This document shows, one piece after another, positions 1-6,265 of a stretch of 8,485 nucleotides of DNA. The stretch's first letter is position 1. Every line of letters begins with the position of its first letter. The translations under genes were made by a program, and so were the position numbers. A model generated the notes under the pieces. The model made no database searches. It was not told the origin of the DNA and saw nothing but the letters and a program-made list of their open reading frames with translations. The stretch lies in NCBI GenBank assembly GCA_937859825.1, contig CALMAP010000382.1, positions 1 through 8,485 on the forward strand, read 5' to 3'. This DNA comes from an uncultured Terriglobus sp. Its GTDB lineage: Bacteria > Acidobacteriota > Terriglobia > Terriglobales > Acidobacteriaceae.

Positions 1-21
1 ATCAATGTACTAGCAATCGAC

Positions 22-37
22 GCACAGTGAACGGTGC
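22..37. promoter_or_regulatory. Small inverted repeat upstream of imuA (possible operator)
   Basis: The 91 bases before imuA contain GCAC (22-25) and GTGC (34-37) separated by 8 bases, a small dyad of the size expected for a dimeric repressor. ImuA-ImuB-DnaE2 cassettes are usually LexA-controlled, so an SOS operator is expected near here. However, this dyad does not match the LexA boxes I know (CTG-N10-CAG, GTTC-N7-GTTC, the Gram-positive GAAC/GTTC box). The half-sites are only four bases long and could be chance. No convincing -35/-10 pair is visible in the leader, so the promoter may lie left of the window. Confidence 0.15.
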
Positions 38-91
38 AAAGCGCGCTTGACTGACCGCATACCGGTTAGGCGAAGATAAGGCGAAGTAAGT

Positions 92-1123
92 ATGCCTTCT
101 AGCGCCACAATCCGAATCCAGGTCGAGTCGGCTCTTGCACACAAGATTCCCTCGGCACTCACCCCACCTGCTCGGATGGTGCGCCCCGTCGTCTCAACTG
201 GCATTGACCCTCTGGACGAACTCGTGCAGGGCGGCTTCCCGGTCGGGGCAGTAACGGAGCTCGTCGGCGAGACGTGTTCCGGGCGCATGTCGCTGGCCTT
301 GTCCTTCCTGTCACAAGTGACGGGAGCGGAGAAGGTTTGTGCGTGGATTGATGCGTCGAACACCTTCAACCCGGCTGCAGCCGCAGCGGTCGGTGTCGAT
401 CTCCGCCGTCTCTTGTGGGTGCGTTGCGGCGTGAGCGAGACGAGTTCCGAGCAGCAAACGCGCAAGTTCACTATGCCGACGGAATGTTTCACTCCAAAAC
501 CTGTGATGAAAGGGCTGCACGGTGGCGGCCACGGAACGCATCCGCGAAACGAGGTGAAAGGGCTGTCTGCAGCAGTGAGCCGGTTCCTGAGTGACGAAAG
601 AGTTAAGGCGCGCTGTGCTGAACCAATCTCGAAACCTCGACCGAGACCACAGAACTTTGAGCCGAACTTCAAGCCCGGCTCGACCACGGTGCGCACACCG
701 AAGCGCGCACGGGTCTATGACGCGGTGGAGCAAGCGTTGCGCAGCACTGATCTGCTCATTCAAACGGGCGGCTTCAGCGCGATTGTTCTCGACTTCGGAG
801 AAATCGCAAGCGAGGTAGTCAGTCGCATCGAACTTTCGACCTGGCACAGATACCGCGTGGCTGCGGAGCAGACGCAAGCGAATATCCTCCTGCTCTCGCA
901 GTACGCCTGCGCGAAAAGCAGTTCGGAATTACAACTGCGCCTTTCGCCCCTGGAGGATACTCACGAAGAGAAGACAGTTTTCACTGGCCTCAGCACTCAC
1001 GTCGAAGTGTTGCGGCAGCGTTTCACGCAAGCGCCCAGCAATGTCATACCGATGCGAAAACCGTCGCAGAGTGTACGTGAGGCCCGGTGGACTCATCGTG
1101 CAAGTTGGGCAGGTCCGCGATGA
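92..1123 (+). CDS. imuA: ImuA-like RecA-family protein of the error-prone repair cassette
   Basis: 343 aa cytoplasmic RecA/SulA-like protein, expected to support translesion synthesis with ImuB and DnaE2. Visible parts: a lead-in rich in family-like residues (IPSALTP at 19-25), a RecA-fold entry STGIDPLDELVQGGFPVGA (35-53), a P-loop position GETCSGRMS (59-67) in which the invariant Walker A lysine is arginine (R65), and a Walker B-like strand IVLDF (231-235). There is also a LLLSQ strand and the CAKSSSELQLRL segment (266-284). Between about 114 and 205 lies a low-complexity, Pro/Arg/Lys-rich insert (RPRPQNFEPNFKP) that separates the two halves of the ATPase core. The ATG at 92 is the first possible start, because a TAA sits in frame at 77-79; the Shine-Dalgarno is weak (AAGG at 78-81). 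The TGA stop overlaps the imuB ATG (ATGA), which suggests coupling. ATP hydrolysis is uncertain given R65. The family assignment is from recognition of motifs and operon context. Confidence 0.85.
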   Translation: MPSSATIRIQVESALAHKIPSALTPPARMVRPVVSTGIDPLDELVQGGFPVGAVTELVGETCSGRMSLALSFLSQVTGAEKVCAWIDASNTFNPAAAAAVGVDLRRLLWVRCGVSETSSEQQTRKFTMPTECFTPKPVMKGLHGGGHGTHPRNEVKGLSAAVSRFLSDERVKARCAEPISKPRPRPQNFEPNFKPGSTTVRTPKRARVYDAVEQALRSTDLLIQTGGFSAIVLDFGEIASEVVSRIELSTWHRYRVAAEQTQANILLLSQYACAKSSSELQLRLSPLEDTHEEKTVFTGLSTHVEVLRQRFTQAPSNVIPMRKPSQSVREARWTHRASWAGPR

Positions 1124-2631
1124 GCCGACTGTCAGAGCTCTACGCCTGCATCTACGTCCGGGAACTTCCGGCACAAGCGTTGCTGCGCTTGCGACCGGAG
1201 CTGCACGACAAGCCCTGCGTCGTGTTCGAAGGCGAGCCACCCACGGAAACGGTGTGTGCGCTGAATACGCGGGCGCGTCTTCTTGGTCTTCGTCGGGGCA
1301 TGACGAAGGTAGAAGTCGAGACTTTTGAGAACGTGACGGTGTTGCAACGGTCTCTGAAGACGGAAGCGGCCGTCCGCACAATCCTTCTGGAATGCGCAGG
1401 TGCGTTTTCGCCTCGCATCGAAGACCGAAGTATCAATGGACTTTTTGTTTGCGTCGTAGACGTAGCAGGAACGGAAGGACTCTTTGGACCGTCGCTAATG
1501 CTGGCAAAGCAGATCCGGCAGCGCATTCGTTCTGTAGGCGTCGTGGCCTCCGTCACGATCAGCGCGAATGTTCATACAGCCGTGTGCGTGGCGAGAGGAC
1601 TGAGCAGCGGCGTACCGCTGCGTGTCGTTCCTCGTGGTGAAGAGGCGAAGGCACTCGCACCGCTGCCGGTCACGGTGTTGGACATCACGGAAACTCAGGC
1701 TGAGACGTTTCTGACCTGGGGCATTCGGACAGTAGCGGCGGTAGCAGCCCTGCCGGAAAGATCGCTCATTGCACGGTTGGGGCAAGATGCGAAGCGGCTG
1801 CTGCAACTGGCGCATGGCAAACATCCGCATCTGCTGCAACCGATTGACGTTCCGTTTGTCCTCGAAGAGCAAGCAGAGCTCGATTCGCCGCTCGATGCTC
1901 TGGAGTCGCTGCTGTTCGGCCTCTCGACGATGTTGGAACAACTCATCGTGCGAGCGCGGTCGCGTGTACTCGCGTTAGCGTCGGTCACGATCACCCTACG
2001 GTTGGATGGTGGTGGATCGCACGCACGTACCGTGAATCCACGTGTACCTACGAACGAAAAGAAGCTCTGGCTCAAGCTGCTGCAACTCGATCTCGAAGGT
2101 CATCCGCCGAACGCTTACATCCTCGGAGTTCATCTTCATGCAGAGCCAGGCGCAACGAGTAAGGTACAGCTCGGCCTTTTCTCTCCACAGCTCCCCGAAC
2201 CGGGAAGGCTCGATGTCACTCTCGCGAAGATCACGGCGATAGTCGGCGAAGGCAATGTTGGCGCGGCAGTGCTCGATGACACGCGGCGGTCGTCTGATTT
2301 TCATATCGAGCCATTTGCGATACCTACGGCAGAACCTCCATCTTCTGGCACTCCTGCGACTGCGTGCTTGCGCCTGCTTCGTCCGGCAGAACGAACACGA
2401 GTGGAGACACGGCAAGGTCAGCCTTGTGAGATTCAATTCCGCTCGCGTTGGTACGTCTTGGAAAAGGTGTATGGGCCGTGGCTGAAGGGCGGCGACTGGT
2501 GGAACGAATCTATCTGGGGAAACGAACAGTGGGATGTCGTCGGCAAAACAGACGATAGCGCGCGGCTAGTCTGCCGGCTGTCGTATGACTTCATTCACAA
2601 AGATTGGCATGTAGCGGGGCTCTATGACTGA
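1120..2631 (+). CDS. imuB: ImuB, inactive Y-family polymerase-like mutasome adaptor
   Basis: 503 aa from the ATG at 1120. I chose this start over the in-frame GTG at 1087 because it gives a 4-base ATGA overlap with imuA and begins just before the first beta strand (LYACIYV). The fold is that of Y-family (DinB/UmuC) polymerases: N-terminal palm/fingers, a fingers-like segment NTRARLLGLRRGM, a palm segment VVDVAGTEGLFG, a helix-hairpin-helix region (LTWGIRTVAAVAALP), then a little-finger-like domain. The usual active-site Asp at the first strand and the Asp-Glu pair of the palm are not preserved (YACIYV; VVDVAGTE), as known for ImuB, which acts as an adaptor. A clamp-binding motif QLGLF occupies residues 350-354. 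The C-terminus (about 400-503) has the Trp-rich GPWLKGGDWWNE/EQWDVV segment typical of ImuB tails. It should bridge the beta clamp, ImuA and DnaE2. The stop overlaps dnaE2 by 8 bases. Confidence 0.93.
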   Translation: MSRLSELYACIYVRELPAQALLRLRPELHDKPCVVFEGEPPTETVCALNTRARLLGLRRGMTKVEVETFENVTVLQRSLKTEAAVRTILLECAGAFSPRIEDRSINGLFVCVVDVAGTEGLFGPSLMLAKQIRQRIRSVGVVASVTISANVHTAVCVARGLSSGVPLRVVPRGEEAKALAPLPVTVLDITETQAETFLTWGIRTVAAVAALPERSLIARLGQDAKRLLQLAHGKHPHLLQPIDVPFVLEEQAELDSPLDALESLLFGLSTMLEQLIVRARSRVLALASVTITLRLDGGGSHARTVNPRVPTNEKKLWLKLLQLDLEGHPPNAYILGVHLHAEPGATSKVQLGLFSPQLPEPGRLDVTLAKITAIVGEGNVGAAVLDDTRRSSDFHIEPFAIPTAEPPSSGTPATACLRLLRPAERTRVETRQGQPCEIQFRSRWYVLEKVYGPWLKGGDWWNESIWGNEQWDVVGKTDDSARLVCRLSYDFIHKDWHVAGLYD

Positions 2632-5600
2632 ACGCTACATCGAACTGCACGCCAACAGCGCCTTTTCGTTTCTGGAGGGCGGGTCGCAGCCGGAAGCCTT
2701 GGCGGAACGCGCGTTCGCACTCGGAATGACTGCAATCGCAATGCTGGATCGGAATGGTTTCTATGGCTCGGCACGACTGCATAAGATCGCGGCGGAGAAC
2801 GGAATCAAGGCCCATGTTGGCGCGGAGATTTCCGTTACCGGTCTTGGGAATCGACTGGCGCCTCCCGTGTGGCTACCGCATCAGCATTTGGCCGAACCGC
2901 CGCGCCTTCCGTTGCTGTGTGAAACGCGCGAAGGCTACCAGAATCTTTGCCAGTTGATTACGCGCTTCAAGATGCGCGAGAAAACAAAGCAGGAAGGTTC
3001 TGCAAAGCTCACGGACCTTGAAGAATACAGTCGCGGCCTGGTGTGTTTGACAGGGGGAGAGGAAGGACCGCTCGCTTCTGCGTTGATGACGGGAGGTGAA
3101 AGCGCGGGCCGCGCGACCGTGGAGAGGCTTGTCGGCTTATTCGGGGCAAACAATATCTTCGTGGAAGTCCAACGTCATCGCGAAAGAACGCAGGAGTGGA
3201 GGAATCAAGCGGCATTGCGCATCGCAGAATCACTGCACCTGCCGGTCCTCGCGACGAACGGCGTTCGATACGCTACGCGGTACGACCGCGAAATCGCTGA
3301 CCTTTTCGCCGCGATACGCAACCACACGCGATTAGATCGCGCTGGACGGCTCCTTGCTCTCAACGGCCAAAGGCATCTGCGCGCCGCTGACAAGATGGTG
3401 TCACTGTTCCGCGCTGTCCCCGGCGCCGTCGAGAACACCGTAGAACTGTCCTCGCGGTTGGGGTTTCAACTCTCGGATTTGGGCTATGAGTTTCCACGCT
3501 ACCCCGTGCCTGTCGGTGAAACGATGAATTCGTTTCTCGCCAAGCGTGTCGCGGAAGGTGTTGCGAGACGTTATGGGCCGAAGCGGGATGCGGGTCTGCT
3601 CGAACGCGCGAAAAAGCAAGTCGCTCATGAACTCAAGCTGATTGAAAAGCTCGGGTTCGCCGGGTACTTCCTCATCGTCTGGGACATCGTTGAATACTGC
3701 AAGAAGTACGGCATCCTGATTCAGGGGCGCGGGAGCGCCGCTAATTCCGCAGTTTGTTATGCACTGGAACTCACGGCGATTGATCCGGTAGGAATGGAAC
3801 TGCTCTTTGAGCGGTTTCTGTCCGAAAGCCGCGGTGAATGGCCAGACATTGATTTGGATCTGCCTTCAGAGGAAAAGCGCGAGCAGGCCATTCAGTACGT
3901 CTATCAGCGTTACGGTCAGCTCGGCGCGGCCATGACGGCGAACGTCATCACGTATCGTGGCAAGTCCGCTGCACGCGAGGTCGGCAAAGCCCTGGGCTTC
4001 GATCCTGAGTCGTTGCAGCGATTGTCTGGTCTCGTCGCGAACTATGAGTGGAAGGGACCAAACGACACGATGGCGCGTTCGTTTAAGAACGCGGGCTTCG
4101 CTATACAGCATCCGCGCATAGCGAAGTACCTGGAACTTTGTATGCGGATACAGGACTTTCCGAGACATCTGGGCCAGCACTCAGGCGGCATGGTGATCTG
4201 CCAAGGCCAGCTCGACAAGGTCGTTCCTCTGGAGCGCGCGTCCATGCCCGGTCGCACCGTCGTGCAATGGGATAAGGAAGACTGCGCGAACCTCGGCATC
4301 ATCAAAGTGGATTTACTCGGACTCGGCATGATGGCGGTCCTGAAGGACTGCCTTACGCTTGTACCGGAGCATTACGGCGAATCGCTCGATCTGGCACAAC
4401 TGCCCGATGATGAAGAGGTCTACCGAACGCTGCAGCGTGCCGACACCATCGGTATGTTCCAAGTGGAGAGCCAGGCGCAGAAATCATCTCTGCCGAAAAA
4501 TCGACCCGAGAAGTTCTACGACGTTATGGTGCAAGTCGCCATTATCCGACCCGGTCCGATTGTCGGGAAGATGATGCACCCGTACATGCGCCGTCGCCAG
4601 AAGCAGGAAGAGGTGACCTACCCCCATCCATCTTTGGAATCCACACTCAAGCGCACGTTGGGCGTGCCGCTCTTCCAAGAACAACTGCTGCGAATGGCGA
4701 TGGTGGTCGCAAACTTCACCGGATCGGAAGCCGAAGAATTGCGCCGGGCTGTCGGAATGAGGCGGTCGTGGGAGCGCATGAAAAACCTGGAAGGGCGGTT
4801 GCGTGCCGGCATGACGGCGAACGGTCTAGATGCGGCAACGCAGGAAACAATCATCCAGAACATCAGTTCCTTCGCGCTTTACGGCTTCCCGGAAAGCCAT
4901 GCTGCGAGTTTTGCGCTCATTGCCTATGCGTCGGCTTACATTAAGGTCAAATACCTCGCGGCCTTCACCTGCGCAATATTGAACAACCAACCGATGGGGT
5001 TCTACAGTCCTTCAGTCCTCATCGAAGATGCGCGTCGGCATGGCCTGCGTGTAAAGCCTATCGACATTCAACTGTCAGATTGGCCTTGCACAGTCGAACA
5101 CGAGCACGACCACTCCTTATCGCTTCGTCTCGGTCTAGGCTACGTGAAAGGGCTACGCGCTCAATCTGCGGAAGCGATCGTGAAAAGCCGTGCCCCGGCG
5201 CGGTTTACGTCGATTGATGATCTGGTGCTCCGGGTTCCTGAGCTCAACCGCAAAGAACTGGCTTTGTTGGCGAACATCGGAGCACTCAACACGCTCGATG
5301 GGGTAGAGCACCGTAGAGATGCGCTGTGGCAAGTGGAGCGCGCGGGCAAGCCGGAAGGCCCGTTGCTCATGCAACAAAGCCAATGGCTGCGCGAAGAGAT
5401 GAACGAATCGCCCCTGAAGGCAATGACTCCCGAAGAACGGCTTGTCGCAGACTATGCCGTTAGCAGTGTCACCACTGGCCCTCACCCGATGTGGTTCCGA
5501 AGGCACGAACTGCGGCGTAAAGGCTTCTTGCGCGCCGTGGATCTCGGGAGCAGACCCGATGGCTCGTGGGTAAAGACGGCGGGACTGGCTTTTGCCAAAC

Positions 5601-5638
5601 AGCGCCCTGGTACGGCTTCCGGCGTTGTCTTTATTTGA
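2624..5638 (+). CDS. dnaE2: DnaE2/ImuC error-prone DNA polymerase III alpha subunit, cut short by an in-frame TGA
   Basis: 1004 aa C-family DNA polymerase that performs the synthesis step of the ImuA-ImuB-DnaE2 mutasome. Domains in order: N-terminal PHP (ELHANSAFSFLEGGS at 7-21, with the second metal His of HxH replaced by Asn, common in DnaE2); palm with GRGSAANS (368-375) and catalytic Asps in PDIDLDLPSE (D408, D410); third catalytic Asp in KVDLLGLGMM (D563); fingers with IIRPGPIVG (640-648) and GVPLFQEQLLRMA; a helix-hairpin-helix (about 875-905, NRKELALLANIGALNTL); then the start of the OB fold (about 982-1004, ending KQRPGTASGVVFI). The frame stops at TGA 5636-5638 in the middle of that OB fold. 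The next 70 codons in the same frame complete it, giving a combined 1075 codons, the normal DnaE2 length. Polymerase active-site residues are intact, so catalysis might survive loss of the OB tail. The ATG at 2624 overlaps the imuB stop. Confidence 0.93.
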   Translation: MTERYIELHANSAFSFLEGGSQPEALAERAFALGMTAIAMLDRNGFYGSARLHKIAAENGIKAHVGAEISVTGLGNRLAPPVWLPHQHLAEPPRLPLLCETREGYQNLCQLITRFKMREKTKQEGSAKLTDLEEYSRGLVCLTGGEEGPLASALMTGGESAGRATVERLVGLFGANNIFVEVQRHRERTQEWRNQAALRIAESLHLPVLATNGVRYATRYDREIADLFAAIRNHTRLDRAGRLLALNGQRHLRAADKMVSLFRAVPGAVENTVELSSRLGFQLSDLGYEFPRYPVPVGETMNSFLAKRVAEGVARRYGPKRDAGLLERAKKQVAHELKLIEKLGFAGYFLIVWDIVEYCKKYGILIQGRGSAANSAVCYALELTAIDPVGMELLFERFLSESRGEWPDIDLDLPSEEKREQAIQYVYQRYGQLGAAMTANVITYRGKSAAREVGKALGFDPESLQRLSGLVANYEWKGPNDTMARSFKNAGFAIQHPRIAKYLELCMRIQDFPRHLGQHSGGMVICQGQLDKVVPLERASMPGRTVVQWDKEDCANLGIIKVDLLGLGMMAVLKDCLTLVPEHYGESLDLAQLPDDEEVYRTLQRADTIGMFQVESQAQKSSLPKNRPEKFYDVMVQVAIIRPGPIVGKMMHPYMRRRQKQEEVTYPHPSLESTLKRTLGVPLFQEQLLRMAMVVANFTGSEAEELRRAVGMRRSWERMKNLEGRLRAGMTANGLDAATQETIIQNISSFALYGFPESHAASFALIAYASAYIKVKYLAAFTCAILNNQPMGFYSPSVLIEDARRHGLRVKPIDIQLSDWPCTVEHEHDHSLSLRLGLGYVKGLRAQSAEAIVKSRAPARFTSIDDLVLRVPELNRKELALLANIGALNTLDGVEHRRDALWQVERAGKPEGPLLMQQSQWLREEMNESPLKAMTPEERLVADYAVSSVTTGPHPMWFRRHELRRKGFLRAVDLGSRPDGSWVKTAGLAFAKQRPGTASGVVFI
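5636..5638 (+). other. Premature in-frame TGA inside dnaE2
   Basis: Reading GVVFI-TGA-MADETG, this codon sits where DnaE2 OB folds usually have Ser or Thr (GVVFxT/SxEDETG-like context). A TCA to TGA change is a single base. The stop is followed directly by ATG, giving TGAATG. TGA is a genuine stop in this genome, since imuA and imuB end with it, so recoding to an amino acid genome-wide is excluded. Whether it is a real mutation or a sequencing error cannot be told from one sequence. Confidence 0.8.
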
Positions 5639-5851
5639 ATGGCGGACGAAACCGGCGAGTTCAGGATCTTTGTGGCTCCCGATTTCTTTGAGCTAAACCG
5701 CCGCGTGATCCAGCAGGCGAAGTTCATTGGCGTAGAAGGGCCTCTCCAAAAGGAAGGGCCGATTATTCACGTCATGGCGCGTTCACTTTATGAGCTTTCG
5801 ATCGAGAGCCCGGCTGGTCACCTCAAGGTGGAATCGCATGACTTCCACTAA
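5639..5851 (+). CDS. dnaE2: C-terminal OB-fold fragment of DnaE2 downstream of the internal stop
   Basis: 70 codons in the same frame as dnaE2, directly after its TGA. The sequence ADETGEFRIFVAPDFFELNR continues the OB fold (strands FRIFVA, FIGVEGPLQ, IIHVMA). It ends in SHDFH, matching the S-R/H-D-F-R/H terminus usual for DnaE2, so this is the authentic C-terminus of the polymerase and not an independent gene. It starts with ATG abutting the stop, but there is no Shine-Dalgarno in front (CTTTATTTGA), so production would rely on reinitiation by ribosomes terminating at 5636-5638, or on read-through. No frame decay is visible after the stop, so the lesion is recent, tolerated, or an artefact. 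In DnaE-type polymerases the OB domain contacts single-stranded DNA or partner proteins, so loss could impair the mutasome without touching the active site. Confidence 0.85.
   Translation: MADETGEFRIFVAPDFFELNRRVIQQAKFIGVEGPLQKEGPIIHVMARSLYELSIESPAGHLKVESHDFH
5824..5830 (+). promoter_or_regulatory. Strong ribosome binding site deciding the start at 5838
   Basis: AAGGTGG lies inside the last codons of the dnaE2 reading frame, 7 bases before ATG 5838. It supports that ATG over the upstream in-frame ATG at 5790, which lacks such a site and would lengthen the dnaE2 overlap. It would also let the small downstream gene be translated independently of dnaE2 termination. Confidence 0.6.
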
Positions 5852-6131
5852 ACCGGGCGCCCAAGTCGGCGGCTTCCGTACGGAAGTCGATCAGCAGAAG
5901 CTCGGACCTGCACTCGTTATTACGGCTGGCCTCATTCTTGGAATGCGGACGATACGATGGCAGGCTACGCACAGCGATGGACTAGCGGGAGAGGATTGGG
6001 AGAAGGAGGTCGAGCATAGCGCACGTGTTGCGAAGAGAATGCTGGCCTATCTCACAACTCGATATCCTGATTTGTTTCAGTCCAAGAAAGTTCCCTGGTA
6101 TGTCGCGACAGATGACGATTCTCCTCGATAG
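5838..6131 (+). CDS. Small unrecognised protein, last gene of the mutasome operon
   Basis: 97 aa protein I do not recognise. The start at 5838 is chosen for the AAGGTGG ribosome site 7 bases upstream; the gene overlaps the dnaE2 3' end by 14 bases. Visible features: a Gly-containing polar N-terminus, a hydrophobic stretch at about 22-35 (LGPALVITAGLILGM) that is short for a membrane helix and followed by RTIR, a charged helical segment EDWEKEVEHSARVAKRMLAYLTTRYPDLF (52-80) and a conserved-looking tail PWYVATDDDSPR. No enzyme motif is visible. The overlap and shared strand place it in the imuA-imuB-dnaE2 transcript, so an accessory role in, or regulation of, translesion synthesis is possible but is inference only. 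Codon use resembles its upstream neighbours. Confidence 0.65.
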   Translation: MTSTKPGAQVGGFRTEVDQQKLGPALVITAGLILGMRTIRWQATHSDGLAGEDWEKEVEHSARVAKRMLAYLTTRYPDLFQSKKVPWYVATDDDSPR

Positions 6132-6265
6132 AGGACCACGGCAACTTCTGCAGATAGTGTTCAACCGGACCACTGATCGCGAACGATGCGAGTACTGATC
6201 GAAGATTGCATTGCCTATTCTAGCCAATTTAGATACCGGCATTGGTAAACACAAGCCGATAAAAG
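6132..6265. other. Gene-free spacer between two convergent operons
   Basis: 134 bases between the stop of the small + strand gene and the stop of the - strand Argonaute. I looked for a bidirectional terminator. Only weak dyads are present: TCGC/GCGA at 6177-6191, and TACC/GGTA at 6233-6246, without a T-run. An 8-base direct repeat (ACTGATCG at 6172-6179 and 6194-6201) is present but short enough to be chance. Transcription end points cannot be placed by eye. Confidence 0.5.

Noticed and set aside
47..80. TTGACT (47-52) with GATAAG (75-80) as an imuA promoter
   Set aside because: The spacing is 22 bases, too long for a sigma-70-type promoter, and no better -10 lies at 16-18 bases.
10..877. 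Long minus-strand open frames opposite imuA (10-696, 311-877)
   Set aside because: They are antisense to a motif-supported gene, show low-complexity Arg/Ser/Pro-rich translations and no recognisable domain.
1087..1119. GTG at 1087 as the imuB start
   Set aside because: It would add 11 unstructured residues and overlap imuA by 37 bases. The ATG at 1120 makes a standard ATGA junction with AGG at 1111-1113 in front.
5636..5638. TGA as selenocysteine or a reassigned sense codon
   Set aside because: imuA and imuB end in TGA, no SECIS-like hairpin is apparent just downstream, and the position in the OB fold normally carries Ser/Thr rather than Cys-type catalysis.
6172..6246. Intrinsic terminator in the convergent spacer
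   Set aside because: Only four-base stems (TCGC/GCGA, TACC/GGTA) and no T-run on either strand.
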